Translations under genes and position numbers: made by a program | Part shown: piece after piece, positions 43,092 through 51,601 of the stretch | Layout: each line of letters starts with the position of its first letter | Position numbering within the stretch: the stretch's first letter is position 1 | From: Dehalogenimonas lykanthroporepellens BL-DC-9 | GTDB lineage: Bacteria > Chloroflexota > Dehalococcoidia > Dehalococcoidales > Dehalococcoidaceae | Length of the DNA: 64,000 bases | Assembly (NCBI GenBank): GCA_000143165.1 | Contig: CP002084.1 | Coordinates: 1,580,001-1,644,000 of the forward strand | Direction of reading: 5' to 3' | Notes under the pieces: model-generated | The model's database searches: none | Seen by the model: only the letters and a program-made list of their open reading frames with translations | What the model was told of the DNA's origin: nothing

Positions 43092-43382
43092 TCAGTCGAG
43101 CAGGCGCATCTGGACGTGTTCGCGGGAGGGAATGCGCAGCGCCAGGCCCGGCTCGAGCGCCAACGGGAAAAAGAGGTCGTTGTAGTCGCAGATGATCCAC
43201 CAGAGCCTGGCGTCACCCAGATAGCGGTGCGCGAGCAGATCCAGTCGGTCGCCCTCGACCACGGTGTGCAGGCGGTCGTCGTGTCTAGGGGTGGTGTCGA
43301 TGCGCTGGCGCATGCCGAGGGAGGTGCCGTCGCTGTCCCGGTAAAGAAGGCAGCGGGCGTAGCGGGAATTGCGGCCGATCAT
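43092..43382 (-). CDS. LysM-like tail protein X / gp53-type baseplate protein
   Basis: A 96-residue protein ending with a LysM-like unit: RLHTVVEGDRLDLLAHRYLGDARLWWIICDYND and ALRIPSREHVQM. This is the arrangement of gpX/gp53 proteins that bind peptidoglycan or join hub to tube. The ATG at 43382 gives an ATGA overlap with the preceding gene. A longer frame to 43967 exists but only overlaps the upstream gene in another frame. It ends a transcription unit directly before the copy 2 promoter motif. Confidence 0.83.
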   Translation of the reverse strand: MIGRNSRYARCLLYRDSDGTSLGMRQRIDTTPRHDDRLHTVVEGDRLDLLAHRYLGDARLWWIICDYNDLFFPLALEPGLALRIPSREHVQMRLLD

Positions 43383-43849
43383 GAGCGCACCTCCGACCAG
43401 TTGATGGAACGGTCCACATATTCCTCGAGGACGATGTCCACCTCGGCGCGTTGCGGCAGCAGGTTGTCCCGGTCGAACAGGCCGAAGAACCGCGCCTTCA
43501 CCTGCCGGACGATGCAGGTCACGCCGGGGTAGAGATCGCCGAAAATGAGCAGTACGCGGTGCGGCGCGTTCTTGAGCATGGTTCCGGCGTGCTCCGGATA
43601 TTGCAGCGAGCGGAGCCAGTCGACCTTCTGTTTGACCGGCCCCTTGAACAGCTCGACCTTGAAGGCGATCCGGCGCGGTTCCCCGGCGACGTACTGGTAG
43701 CGCGGATGGCTCATGCCGGGGATTTTGATCGTCGCGTAGTCGGTCGACTTCTCGTCGCTGATGGAGTTGGGGTTGTACTGGAATTCGAGCCGCTCCCCCG
43801 TGTCGGCGTCCACCAGATATCCCTTGATGGGCTGTTGATCCCAGGCCAT
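43379..43849 (-). CDS. Contractile tail tube-initiator/LysM-partner protein (CIS-tube type)
   Basis: A 156-residue protein of the type found beside gpX in contractile-tail loci: KGYLVDADTGERLEFQYNPNSISDEKS, RYQYVAGEPRRIAFKVELF, APHRVLLIFGDLYPGVTCIVRQVKARF. The 'F.YNPxxI....' start and 'G.....GvV.qvkvry..F' end match the conserved N-terminal domain of injection-system tube-cap proteins. It probably binds the end of the tail tube at the baseplate. It overlaps the LysM gene by 4 bp and starts 3 bp after the DUF4406-like gene. Confidence 0.75.
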   Translation of the reverse strand: MAWDQQPIKGYLVDADTGERLEFQYNPNSISDEKSTDYATIKIPGMSHPRYQYVAGEPRRIAFKVELFKGPVKQKVDWLRSLQYPEHAGTMLKNAPHRVLLIFGDLYPGVTCIVRQVKARFFGLFDRDNLLPQRAEVDIVLEEYVDRSINWSEVRS

Positions 43850-43852
43850 TCC

Positions 43853-44164
43853 TTACACCTCGGCGATCTCGATGATCGGCTTGCCCAGTTGTCCGGCCCG
43901 GTCGAGTTCCAGCCGCATGCCGCTGGAAATGCCGTTGCCGGTGAACGCCCACACCTCGTCGCAACATTCCATGTAGGCCAGACCGCAGGCGATGCCCGTC
44001 TCCCGCTGCTCGGGGACGCTGTCATCGGTAAAGGTTGGATACAACAGGTGCGGCGCGAACGGCGCGTGACCGTTTCTCATGACCCGTCGGCAAAGAGCCT
44101 CGGCGACCTTCACGTTTCGGGCTATGTCACCCGCGAACGGGCTGCAGACAAAGATGCGTTTCAT
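43853..44164 (-). CDS. DUF4406-like (nucleoside deoxyribosyltransferase-fold) small protein
   Basis: A 103-residue Rossmann-like protein: MKRIFVCSPFAGDIARNVKVAEALCRRVM at the N-terminus, APHLLYPTFTDDSVPEQRE in the middle and DEVWAFTGNGISSGMRLELDRA near the end. This pattern matches DUF4406/YpsA-like or nucleoside 2-deoxyribosyltransferase-like proteins, seen in phages and possibly acting on nucleotide derivatives. It is an unexpected enzyme-like gene among tail structural genes. The ATG at 44164 is chosen because homology starts there; the longer frame to 44473 is antisense shadow. Confidence 0.75.
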   Translation of the reverse strand: MKRIFVCSPFAGDIARNVKVAEALCRRVMRNGHAPFAPHLLYPTFTDDSVPEQRETGIACGLAYMECCDEVWAFTGNGISSGMRLELDRAGQLGKPIIEIAEV

Positions 44165-44172
44165 CGGTCCTC

Positions 44173-47100
44173 TCACAGGGTTTCGTAGTTTCTGATCTTC
44201 CGCTCGCGAAGATCCTTGTAGACGGCCTCGGCCACCTTCCGGCCATCGATGTTGGTGGTCACGCTCAGTTCCACCGGGCGGTCGGCCAGACCATCGAGGC
44301 GTGAGAGCAGCGATTCCAGCAGCTCGCGCAGACCCGGACCGGCTTCCTCTCCACGCAGGGGTGTCGCGAGAGCGGTGCGGGCCGGAGTAATCAACCGTTC
44401 GGAAGGCACCGTCTCGGCGGGTCCGGATTGCAGGGGCTTCGCTATCGGAGTCGGCGCGGCCGTCTTGGGCCATTCAATCCCGGCCGGAGCCGGAGAGGCA
44501 CTTCCGATTTCCGGTGCCGGTTCCACCGCAAACGGCTGGATGTAGCTCTTACTTACCGGCTCGACGGCCGCCGCGACGGTCTGCACGGTGCCGTTCATCG
44601 GTTGCGGGGGTGGCGCGGCCGTGGCCATGACCGGCTGGAGCATCAGCATGGCGCTCAGGGCCTTGGGCACCAGACGTTCGTCCAGACGCGGAACGAGACT
44701 GAGCACGCTTTCTATGATGCGTTGCCCAATCGATTCGGCGGGCGGCGCAGCTCCGAGCGGTTGCTTCTGCTCGGCCACCTGCGGAATCGGGGTCTGGACT
44801 CCCTGCATGGCGCGAACGGAGGAGAGCAAACAGTTGGCAATCCCGGCGCTGCGATCCTTGATCGCCTGAATGCCCGCGCTCGCGCCGTTGGAAAGCCTTT
44901 GCCAGAGGGATTGCCCTTCGGTACCGGCACTGGCAAAGATTCGGCCCACAGCCCCGGGGACGGCAGACAGCGTGGCAACGATCCGGTCGCGGTGATTGAC
45001 GGCTCCCGTGGCCAGCGCGTCCCAGGCATTGACCTGGGGTGGCTTGATCGCCAGCTCGGGCGTGTTGCCAAACAGGGATTGTTTGAGACCGCCGAAGATG
45101 GCACCGGCCTTGGCAGCGACGGTTTTTGCGCCGGAGGTCAACCCATCCCAGAGTTTTCCGGCCATCCGGAAAGGAGCCGAGGCGGCGTCCATGAGGTTTC
45201 CGCCCGCCGTTTTGACCTGCTGCCAGGCTCCCGCAGCGGCCGAGAGAATCCCGTGAGCGGCGAAGCCGAACACTTTCGCGGGCAGCGTCTGGGTAAGGCT
45301 CATGCCATCGGCGAGGGTCTTGAGCAGCGCGGAGCCGGAGGCGGCCAGGCTGGCGAGCGGTCCCTCGCGGGCGTCGGAGAAAGGCAGCAGATTGCGAAGC
45401 TTGCCGAGGGCGTTCTTGAGCATGGTGAAGGGATAGGTCACCGCCGACCAGATCCCTTCGCCCAGGGTGATCAGTAGCTTCTTACCCGCCTCGAAAAAGG
45501 TGGTATCCCCGGCGAAGAAGGAGCGCACGGTGGCAAACATATCCCGCAGGGTGCTGATGATCGGCAGATTCAGAATCGCCTGGCCGATCTGTCCAGCGGC
45601 ATCGGCCACCAGGCTGCCGATGGAGGTGAAGATGCCGGAAATGAAATTCCAGACACCGACCACCGCATCCCGCGCCCAGCGGAACGGGGTGGCGAGAAAA
45701 TCGTAGACCGCGCCGCCAATGGCCTTGAGACCGTCCAGCAGGGAAATGTCACCGGTCAGCACCTGCCAGACGGAATAGATGATCTTCCCGGCGGCCATGA
45801 AGGCCTCGCCGATCATGCGCACGGGCAACAGGAACTTGTAGATGAACTTGGCCGCTCCGACCAGAGACCCGACGATGACCTTGCCGACCCAGATCACGCT
45901 GCGCGCCACCACCGCCAGGGCTCTGACAATGAGCGACAGGTTCCAGGCCACGATCTTCAGCGCGAATGCCAGCCCCTGCAGAAGCACACCGGCGACGGTG
46001 CCGATAATCGTGCCGAAGGTGCGCCAGGACGACCCGTCGGTAGCGCTGGCGGCCACGCCGAAGATCTCCACCACCGAGAAGACCGCGCTGGCCAGCGCCG
46101 CATAGGCGCTCATCAGGGTGCGGACGGTCGGTTCGAGGATGGCGCGGATGCGGCCAAAGGCGTGGGAGAAAGCGCCCCACAATCCGGCCAGGGCCTCACG
46201 AACGCGGTAATAGGCTTTGAAGACGGTGACCACGAAGCCCAGCAGTCCGGCGGATTCGAGCTTCTGGGCCAGTTCGGCCGACATCTGTCCGACACCGCCG
46301 CTGAGCGAGCCCACCAGCTCCCTGATCCCCCGGAAGACCAGCGAGACCTTGTTCCAGGCCCCGGTGATGACATCTTGGATGCCGCCGAAGTTGGTTTCCC
46401 AGGCGCGTTTGAGCAAATACACCGAGAGGATCACGCCAGCGATAATCGCGGTAACTGGCAGAAAATAGGTCGCGACCGCCGAACCCACTCCGGCGAGCGC
46501 AGCGCTGATGGCCACGACCCCGGCCTTGATGGCGGGCAGCATGAGTCCCACCATACCCACGGCGGCGGTGACAGCTCCGGCCACGACCAGAATGGTGCCG
46601 AGGGCCATGGACAGTCCCAGAACCACCCGGGTCACGCCCGGCATCGATTTGGCCATGCGTTGCAGAAACAGAATGAAGCGGGAGACGCCGTTGACCACCG
46701 GCGTCACCACCGGTAGCAGAGTGCGTCCCAGGATTTCGCTGAGGTTGGCCACCTGCTGGCGTAGGAGCAGGAACCGGGCTCCGATGTCCTGGTTCATGGC
46801 GTCGGCCATCTGTTCGGTGACCGCCGTGCCGGTCTTCATGGCCCGGCCCACCGACTGGATATTGCCTTCGAGGCTCTCCATACCCGCCGACATCTGCAGC
46901 AGGAACTTGACCGCCTCGTCGGAGCCGAAGGCCTTCTTCAGCTTCACCTGGGCGGCGGCGTTGGAGAGATCGGGGAACTGGCGCTTGATCTCCTGCAGAA
47001 TGGGAACCACGCCCTTGAGACGGCCGCTGGTGTCGGTGAAGGACAGGCCCAGCTCGTCACCGGCCTCGGCCGCCTTCATGATGAACGCCTTGTACAGCGT

Positions 47101-47808
47101 GCCCGCCTCGGAGCCGGGCATGGTGGTCTGGAGCTGGCCGAGTACGGCGAGCTGCTCGTTCAGCGGAATATTGCTCGCGGCCGCCACCGCGCCGATGTTC
47201 TTGATGGCGTCGGCCATCTGGGTGCCGTTGGTCTTGAACGAGGCCACGGTCTGCGCCATGGCTCCGGAAAAGGCGGTCGCCCATTCCATGTCGTTCATGT
47301 CGGCCATGATGGGCTTGAAGATCCCGTAGGCCGTGGTGAAGGTGCCGACCATCTCCTGGGTGGTGGCCTTGGTCGCCTTGGCGGTCATGGCGGCCATGGA
47401 GGTGAAGACGCCCACCGCCTCGTCGCTGAGGTTGGACAGGGCCGATTTCACATCGTAGGTGGCGGTGATGAACGCGGCCTTGTCGGCACCGGACCATTGG
47501 TTGGTGAAGGATTCTGCGGCGTCTTCGATGGCCCGGAGGTCCTGCACGCCGAGGGACGCCAGCTCTCCCAGAGCCTTCTGGGTCGCGGCGGTGGAGGCGA
47601 CCAGGGCGGCGGGCACTGCCATCAGGGCTAGTCCCGCCCCCAGCATCATGGTGCCTTGCTGGATGCGGTCCAGGTTGCGGGTCATTCGCTCGCTGGCATC
47701 CGCCACGGTGGAATCGAGGTCCATCATGGAGCCACGGATGCGCTGCGCGTTCTGCGAGAACGCATCCTTCATCGATACCACTATGCCCAGTCCGAGATCG
47801 CCGTTCAT
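44173..47808 (-). CDS. Phage tail tape measure protein
   Basis: A 1,211-residue protein that spans the tail lumen and sets tail length. The N-terminal GLGIVVSMKDAFSQNAQRIRGSM and the TP901-type core (FTNQWSGADKAAFITATYDVKSALSNLSDEAVGVFTSMAAM and MVGTFTTAYGIFKPIMAD) match the phage_tail_tape_measure family. Several hydrophobic helices (about 395-470 and 640-690) may become membrane-active during DNA delivery. The C-terminal about 150 residues are low-complexity and proline-rich. It directly follows the probable frameshift pair, the usual phage order chaperone-frameshift-tape measure. At about 150 residues per 22 nm it would suggest a long tail (rule of thumb). Confidence 0.92.
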   Translation of the reverse strand: MNGDLGLGIVVSMKDAFSQNAQRIRGSMMDLDSTVADASERMTRNLDRIQQGTMMLGAGLALMAVPAALVASTAATQKALGELASLGVQDLRAIEDAAESFTNQWSGADKAAFITATYDVKSALSNLSDEAVGVFTSMAAMTAKATKATTQEMVGTFTTAYGIFKPIMADMNDMEWATAFSGAMAQTVASFKTNGTQMADAIKNIGAVAAASNIPLNEQLAVLGQLQTTMPGSEAGTLYKAFIMKAAEAGDELGLSFTDTSGRLKGVVPILQEIKRQFPDLSNAAAQVKLKKAFGSDEAVKFLLQMSAGMESLEGNIQSVGRAMKTGTAVTEQMADAMNQDIGARFLLLRQQVANLSEILGRTLLPVVTPVVNGVSRFILFLQRMAKSMPGVTRVVLGLSMALGTILVVAGAVTAAVGMVGLMLPAIKAGVVAISAALAGVGSAVATYFLPVTAIIAGVILSVYLLKRAWETNFGGIQDVITGAWNKVSLVFRGIRELVGSLSGGVGQMSAELAQKLESAGLLGFVVTVFKAYYRVREALAGLWGAFSHAFGRIRAILEPTVRTLMSAYAALASAVFSVVEIFGVAASATDGSSWRTFGTIIGTVAGVLLQGLAFALKIVAWNLSLIVRALAVVARSVIWVGKVIVGSLVGAAKFIYKFLLPVRMIGEAFMAAGKIIYSVWQVLTGDISLLDGLKAIGGAVYDFLATPFRWARDAVVGVWNFISGIFTSIGSLVADAAGQIGQAILNLPIISTLRDMFATVRSFFAGDTTFFEAGKKLLITLGEGIWSAVTYPFTMLKNALGKLRNLLPFSDAREGPLASLAASGSALLKTLADGMSLTQTLPAKVFGFAAHGILSAAAGAWQQVKTAGGNLMDAASAPFRMAGKLWDGLTSGAKTVAAKAGAIFGGLKQSLFGNTPELAIKPPQVNAWDALATGAVNHRDRIVATLSAVPGAVGRIFASAGTEGQSLWQRLSNGASAGIQAIKDRSAGIANCLLSSVRAMQGVQTPIPQVAEQKQPLGAAPPAESIGQRIIESVLSLVPRLDERLVPKALSAMLMLQPVMATAAPPPQPMNGTVQTVAAAVEPVSKSYIQPFAVEPAPEIGSASPAPAGIEWPKTAAPTPIAKPLQSGPAETVPSERLITPARTALATPLRGEEAGPGLRELLESLLSRLDGLADRPVELSVTTNIDGRKVAEAVYKDLRERKIRNYETL

Positions 47809-47973
47809 CTATCGCCGTTCCGTTTGCTCACGTTCAAAATCAAGCTGCCGCTCGAGGGCCTCGACGAACTGACGCCGGACCCTGAGCGGCAGCGAGCGGG
47901 TTTCCGACCAGCCCCAGTGCAGTCCGCCGTAAGCGAGAAAGAATGCGTCGCTTACAAGCGAACTCCGGGGAAC
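47809..47973 (-). CDS. -1 frame extension (tail assembly chaperone GT-like), 54 residues
   Basis: This is the short frame between the gp26-like gene and the tape measure. It encodes VPRSSLVSDAFFLAYGGLHW and onward to a stop at 47809. It has no ATG of its own other than one at 48030, which would lie inside the preceding gene with a 79-bp overlap, and no ribosome site near. It is in the -1 frame after the heptamer T_TTT_TTG (47973-47979), so it is best read as an extension of the upstream protein. The helical, arginine/glutamate-rich sequence resembles DUF6760-type small proteins near tape measures. Confidence 0.68.
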   Translation of the reverse strand, partial: VPRSSLVSDAFFLAYGGLHWGWSETRSLPLRVRRQFVEALERQLDFEREQTERR

Positions 47974-48629
47974 AAAAAAGCCGGTTCTGCCTCCAGACGG
48001 GTGCGGATCTTGGTGCCGCAGCCATCGCATTCGGTTTCGACCGAGGTGTCGATTCCCGCGTCGACCCGCGACATCTCCTGCCGCAGCGCGTTGCGGTCGC
48101 GCATCGACATTTCCGCCAGGCTCTTCTTGGAGGGAGCCTTGCCGTCGATGTCGAGGATACGAATGAGCATGGCCGAGGTGATGTTGGGCTCGCGCAGGCT
48201 GGCCAGGCGTTTTTCCTTGTGGCCGTCGAGATATCCGAAGCGGACGGCTTTCTTCGAGCCGGGCAGCTTGAAGGCGAACTCGCGCTCCTCGCCGTAGGGG
48301 GTGACCTTGAGATCCTCGAGATTGATGGTCACGAAGTTGGTCATGCGGCAGGCGCTGTTCGGGCAGCTCAGCTCCAGCTCCACCTCGTCGCCGAGGGAAA
48401 TCTGGCGCAGGCGGACCAAAGCGAACAGCCGGTCACCCGAGAGCAGGTTCATCACCTCGGAAAGATCGGGATCGGTCTTCTCGCCCAGCCGGACGAAACA
48501 ATTGCGGAGCACCTGGTTGATCGCCTCTCCGGAGCGGATCAGGCGCTGGTTGGTGAGCAGTTCCTCTTCGGCCCCGGTCATTTCCCGGAGCTCGAGTTCA
48601 GTGCCGCTTGGCAGTTCAAAGCTGTACAT
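47952..48629 (-). CDS. gp26-like baseplate/tail assembly protein
   Basis: A 225-residue protein preceding the tape measure. ELPSGTELELREMTGAEEELLTNQ at the N-terminus and LRQISLGDEVELELSCP follow the T4 gp26-like (baseplate hub/tail assembly) pattern. There is a possible zinc-binding set of two Cys pairs (CPNSAC and CDGCGTKI). It ends at 47952, but the heptamer T_TTT_TTG at codons 217-219 is in the correct phase for a -1 shift, which would give a product of about 273 residues. A tail chaperone pair produced in this way is standard for many long-tailed phages. Confidence 0.75.
   Translation of the reverse strand: MYSFELPSGTELELREMTGAEEELLTNQRLIRSGEAINQVLRNCFVRLGEKTDPDLSEVMNLLSGDRLFALVRLRQISLGDEVELELSCPNSACRMTNFVTINLEDLKVTPYGEEREFAFKLPGSKKAVRFGYLDGHKEKRLASLREPNITSAMLIRILDIDGKAPSKKSLAEMSMRDRNALRQEMSRVDAGIDTSVETECDGCGTKIRTRLEAEPAFLFPGVRL
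47973..47979 (-). promoter_or_regulatory. Programmed -1 frameshift site T_TTT_TTG
   Basis: The heptamer T TTT TTG sits in zero frame as GCT TTT TTG, codons 217-219 of the gp26-like gene, 18 nt before the TAA stop at 47952-47954. The -1 frame downstream is open for 54 codons to the tape measure start. Whether an RNA pseudoknot follows cannot be computed here. Confidence 0.65.
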
Positions 48630-48644
48630 GGTCGATCCTCCGGT

Positions 48645-49106
48645 TTAGGTCCAGTATTGGAAGCAGATGGTGAGCTTCTCGATGGTGTTCTCGGTGTTGC
48701 CGCCTTCGAGCTCGTCGTATTCGAGCGCTTTCACCCAGGCCCCATGCAGGGTCCAGCGGCGGGTCTCGTTTCCGGTGCGGTCGTAGCGGACAACGTCGAT
48801 GTCGCGCATGTAGTCGGCGGGAAGGCCGCCGGTGACGGCGTTCACGTCCACCTGTTTCTTGATCCATTCGCGGGCAGCCTCGTCGGAGCCGTCCTGCAGT
48901 GCGCCTTTCTCGAGGGTGATGTCCTCGAACTTGACCCGTCCCGCCACCTTTTGATCGAACATGGACCCGGCCGGGGCGAAGGCCACTTCCTCGAATTCGG
49001 TTTTGGGCTCCTGTCCCTTGTGGAACAGGGCCACGTCGAAGCCGTTTACCTCGATGGCGAACTGCCAGTTCTGATAAAGGCTTTTGGGCATATTTCCGCT
49101 TCTCAT
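48645..49106 (-). CDS. Tail tube protein (T4 gp19-like)
   Basis: A 153-residue tail tube protein. YQNWQFAIEVNGFDVALFHKGQEPKTEFEEVAFAPAG with TRRWTLHGAWVKALEYDELEGG and NTIEKLTICFQYW match the T4-like gp19/hcp-type tube subunit (the 'F.VEiDG......F.e..g' and 'W.f.gAwp..w' patterns). It polymerises into the inner tube below the sheath. The ATG at 49106 has GGGAG about 10 nt upstream. It lies 15 bp after the sheath gene. Confidence 0.87.
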   Translation of the reverse strand: MRSGNMPKSLYQNWQFAIEVNGFDVALFHKGQEPKTEFEEVAFAPAGSMFDQKVAGRVKFEDITLEKGALQDGSDEAAREWIKKQVDVNAVTGGLPADYMRDIDVVRYDRTGNETRRWTLHGAWVKALEYDELEGGNTENTIEKLTICFQYWT

Positions 49107-49121
49107 AGCCGTGTTCTCCCG

Positions 49122-50651
49122 TTAGATGATTTCTTTGAAGTCCGCGCCGGTGCTGGTCAGGATGAAGTTCAGCTCGATGAACTCCGCCGTCTTGGTCGGC
49201 TTGACGAACACGCGGGCCACCATTTCGTTGCGGTCGATGACCGCCGGGGTGTTGGTCTCTTCGTCGCACTGGAAGGCGAAGTCGTAGAGGCCGCCCTTGT
49301 CCTTGATGTCCTGCAGAAAGGGATTGATCAGGCGGCCGAGGGCACGCCAGGTCTGGGGATGGTTCGGCTCGAACACCACGAAGCGGGAGGATTCCGAGAT
49401 GGCTTCCTCCATGTACATCATCAGGCGGCGGACGTTGATGCGATCCACGGCCGAGGGCTGGCTTTGCAGCGTCTTCTGGCCCCAGATGTTGATGCCGGTG
49501 TCGGGGAACACGGCGATGACGTTGATCCCTTCCGGATAGAGCACATCGCGCTCGCCACGGCTGGTCTTGTAGGCCAGGGAGAGCGTATTGAAGATGCGGC
49601 CCCGGTCGATACCGGCGGGCGCGTTCCAGACGTTGGTCTTCTGGTCGCTGCGGGCGATGCAACCCGCCACCGCGCCGCAGGGCGGCACCAGCTTCTTGCG
49701 CGAGTTGACCGGATCGCTGATCTCCAACCAGGGGTAATAGAGCGCCGCATAGGAGGAGTTGAAGGCCGCGTGGCTGTACATCCCTTGTCCCTTGCGGAAA
49801 TCGACCGCCTCGAGCGGCTCCAGATGCATGGGCGTGTCGGCGATGAACAGCAGATCCTTGCGCCCTTCGGCATAGGCGATTCCGGCGTTGATTACCGGCA
49901 CCGTGGTGACGCCGGGAACCATCAGCAGGTTCAGGGCGTCGATCTCGTCAAAGCCATAGAGGCCGGTATGCTGCGAGGGATCGCCGATGAAATCGGCATC
50001 GGCCAGATCGGCCAGCCCGTTGTCACCGCCGCCGAGTGTGAACACGCCCAATGCCGGACGGTCGCCGGGCGTTCCCGACGCTGCTGCCAGATCCTGGACC
50101 AGGATGAAATCCGAACGGTCGTTGATCGCCAGCTCCACGTGGTTCGGCAGCGTCTCGTCCATGCTCAGATCCTTGAATACCTCGACCACATCGCCTTTAT
50201 GCCGGACCACCAGGTTGAAATGGTTTGCCGGATCGAGGGAGCCGTCCTCAATGGAGACGGAGAGCCGGTCGCCCCAGACGCCTTCGTTCACGGCCTCGAT
50301 CCGCAGGGCGTCGGCGGGGATCGCCTCCCGGTTCTGCAGCACGATGGAAGACTTCAGCGCCGTAAGTGTGTCCCGGTCGGTGGGATCGGTGAGATGGGCG
50401 ATGCGGGTGACATAGAGGACCGAGCCGCCGTTGTCGAAAAACGCCCGGGCGGCGTAGGCCAGATAGCTCTCGTTGATATAGGAGCCGAAACGGTTGATGA
50501 ACTGCTCCCAGCTCGTCACCAGGACGGGCTTGTTGATCGGGCCTTTCTCGGCCACTCCAACCATGGCGGCCGACGAGGTCGAGATCTGCTTCACATAGAA
50601 ACTGAAGTCCGTTTCCCGGGTGTAAATCCCGGGCGATAGATAGGTCGGCAT
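49122..50651 (-). CDS. Contractile tail sheath protein
   Basis: A 509-residue sheath protein. The N-terminal YLSPGIYTRETDFSFYVKQISTSSAAMVGVAEKGPINKPVLVTSWEQFINRFG is diagnostic for the sheath family (sheath subdomain at about 1-60). The C-terminal RLINPFLQDIKDKGGLYDFAFQCDEETNTP with VFVKPTKTAEFIELNF matches the conserved C-terminal interlocking arm that threads between neighbouring subunits. It contracts around the tube during injection. It lies 2 bp after the small gene upstream. Length is normal. Confidence 0.93.
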   Translation of the reverse strand: MPTYLSPGIYTRETDFSFYVKQISTSSAAMVGVAEKGPINKPVLVTSWEQFINRFGSYINESYLAYAARAFFDNGGSVLYVTRIAHLTDPTDRDTLTALKSSIVLQNREAIPADALRIEAVNEGVWGDRLSVSIEDGSLDPANHFNLVVRHKGDVVEVFKDLSMDETLPNHVELAINDRSDFILVQDLAAASGTPGDRPALGVFTLGGGDNGLADLADADFIGDPSQHTGLYGFDEIDALNLLMVPGVTTVPVINAGIAYAEGRKDLLFIADTPMHLEPLEAVDFRKGQGMYSHAAFNSSYAALYYPWLEISDPVNSRKKLVPPCGAVAGCIARSDQKTNVWNAPAGIDRGRIFNTLSLAYKTSRGERDVLYPEGINVIAVFPDTGINIWGQKTLQSQPSAVDRINVRRLMMYMEEAISESSRFVVFEPNHPQTWRALGRLINPFLQDIKDKGGLYDFAFQCDEETNTPAVIDRNEMVARVFVKPTKTAEFIELNFILTSTGADFKEII

Positions 50652-50653
50652 GG

Positions 50654-50911
50654 TTATTTCCTCCGCTTGCTGGTGGTCTTGGCCTCATCGGCTGCGGCGT
50701 CCTCGGTTGCCGTGGGCTTTTCCGGCTCCGGTTCCGCGCCGCCGGTCAGGTCGGTGATGCGCACCAGGCCGCGTTTTCCGGCGGTCTTGATCTCGGCGGA
50801 GAGGTCCTTGCGGGCGATGCTCTTGCGTTCTCGCGGCCCGAGGTGGAGGGTTCCCTGGCCGGAGAGGTTGAACGTCAGGGGTTGGAACTGCAGGTTTCTG
50901 ATCTCGATCAC
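50654..50911 (-). CDS. Small phage protein of the tail-sheath unit, function unknown
   Basis: An 85-residue protein with an N-terminal beta part (MIEIRNLQFQPLTFNLSGQGTLHLGPRE) and a charged, disordered C-terminus (EPEPEKPTATEDAAADEAKTT). It lies 2 bp before the sheath gene, where small chaperone- or neck-type proteins are common. No domain is recognised. Confidence 0.6.
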   Translation of the reverse strand: MIEIRNLQFQPLTFNLSGQGTLHLGPRERKSIARKDLSAEIKTAGKRGLVRITDLTGGAEPEPEKPTATEDAAADEAKTTSKRRK

Positions 50912-50923
50912 GGTTGTTCTCCT

Positions 50924-51472
50924 TTACGGTTGAATGGTTCGTTGCTCTGTCACGTCGCCGTGAAACTGGAAGGTCCGGTCCCGGATCAGCCGACCGTCGC
51001 GCAGGTCGCCGTCGTACACCGGGCAGGATTCGATGCGAATGCGTCCGGAGCTTTGCCGGAGGTTGGATAGGTTCACCCGGGCCAGGCCGCCCAGAGGAAC
51101 CAGTTCGGTAAGGTTCAGGCTGCCCTGGTCGGCGATGGCGATCTCCGGGTAAAGCTGGAGGAACCGCGACACCGATTCGTGAAAACCGAGCAGTTCGGCC
51201 TCCCGGTCCACGGTCACCACCAGGTCGAAATCGAGGTGATAGAGACGGGGAAAGCGGCACTCCTCGAAACTCAGCTCCGCGACATTCTTCTCGAACAGGC
51301 GGCTCTGGCTGCGGCGGAAACGGTCTTCCGTCAGCTTCGGCCCCTGGAGGATGACGCTGGGGGTGCGCTGGACCTCGAACAGGTCATCCGGGAACACCAG
51401 CACGGTGTCCGGGTGGATGACCTGCTTGGCCAGGCGGATCAGTGTTTCTGTGGCGGTCTGTATCGTGCTCAA
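50924..51472 (-). CDS. Phage tail completion-like protein, function unknown
   Basis: A 182-residue protein (MSTIQTATETLIRLAKQVIH). VQRTPSVILQGPKLTEDRFRRSQSRL and LYHLDFDLVVTVDREAELLGFHESVSRFLQLYP look like a tail terminator/completion-type fold that caps the tube; this is by resemblance only. It opens the second transcription unit, 23 bp after the third late-promoter motif (51496-51529). Directly upstream of the promoter lies an inserted IS3 element and plus-strand genes. Confidence 0.65.
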   Translation of the reverse strand: MSTIQTATETLIRLAKQVIHPDTVLVFPDDLFEVQRTPSVILQGPKLTEDRFRRSQSRLFEKNVAELSFEECRFPRLYHLDFDLVVTVDREAELLGFHESVSRFLQLYPEIAIADQGSLNLTELVPLGGLARVNLSNLRQSSGRIRIESCPVYDGDLRDGRLIRDRTFQFHGDVTEQRTIQP

Positions 51473-51495
51473 GGGACGCCTCCGTTTTCTGCCTG

Positions 51496-51529
51496 GTTAC
51501 TTACCGGAAGCGCTGGCGATGTGTCGGAG
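51496..51529 (-). promoter_or_regulatory. 34-bp late-promoter-like motif, copy 3
   Basis: Plus-strand text begins GTTACTTACCGGAAG and ends GATGTGTCGGAG; leftward it reads CCGACA, 18 bp, TAAGTA. It lies 23 bp before the tail-completion gene that opens the sheath-tube-tape measure unit. It is nearly identical to copy 4. Confidence 0.65.
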
Positions 51530-51601
51530 AGGTAGAAAGAGAACCAAAAATGTGAATTTTTGACTTTCTTCTTGTCGTACATACATACGAATAAAGGGAG
51601 T

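Noticed and set aside
43092-43967. A 291-residue gene through the LysM region
   Set aside because: Its first about 195 codons overlap the tube-initiator gene in another frame; the real LysM gene starts at 43382 with an ATGA overlap.
43853-44473. Extended 206-residue version of the DUF4406-like protein
   Set aside because: The upstream part is antisense/other-frame overlap with the tape measure C-terminus; family-like sequence begins at MKRIFVC, position 44164.
44548-44560. A fifth TTACTTACCGG match inside the tape measure gene
   Set aside because: Only the 11-12 bp core matches; the TGTGTCGGAG half is missing and it lies within coding sequence, so it is probably chance.
47943-50639. Very long plus-strand open frame opposite the tail tube/sheath genes (898 codons)
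   Set aside because: It is the GC-rich antisense shadow of clearly recognisable sheath, tube and gp26-like genes; its translation is low-complexity G/V/A/H/R/L with no family features. The similar long plus-strand frames at 28796-30295, 33030-34703, 37161-38993 and 60330-62681 are rejected for the same reason.
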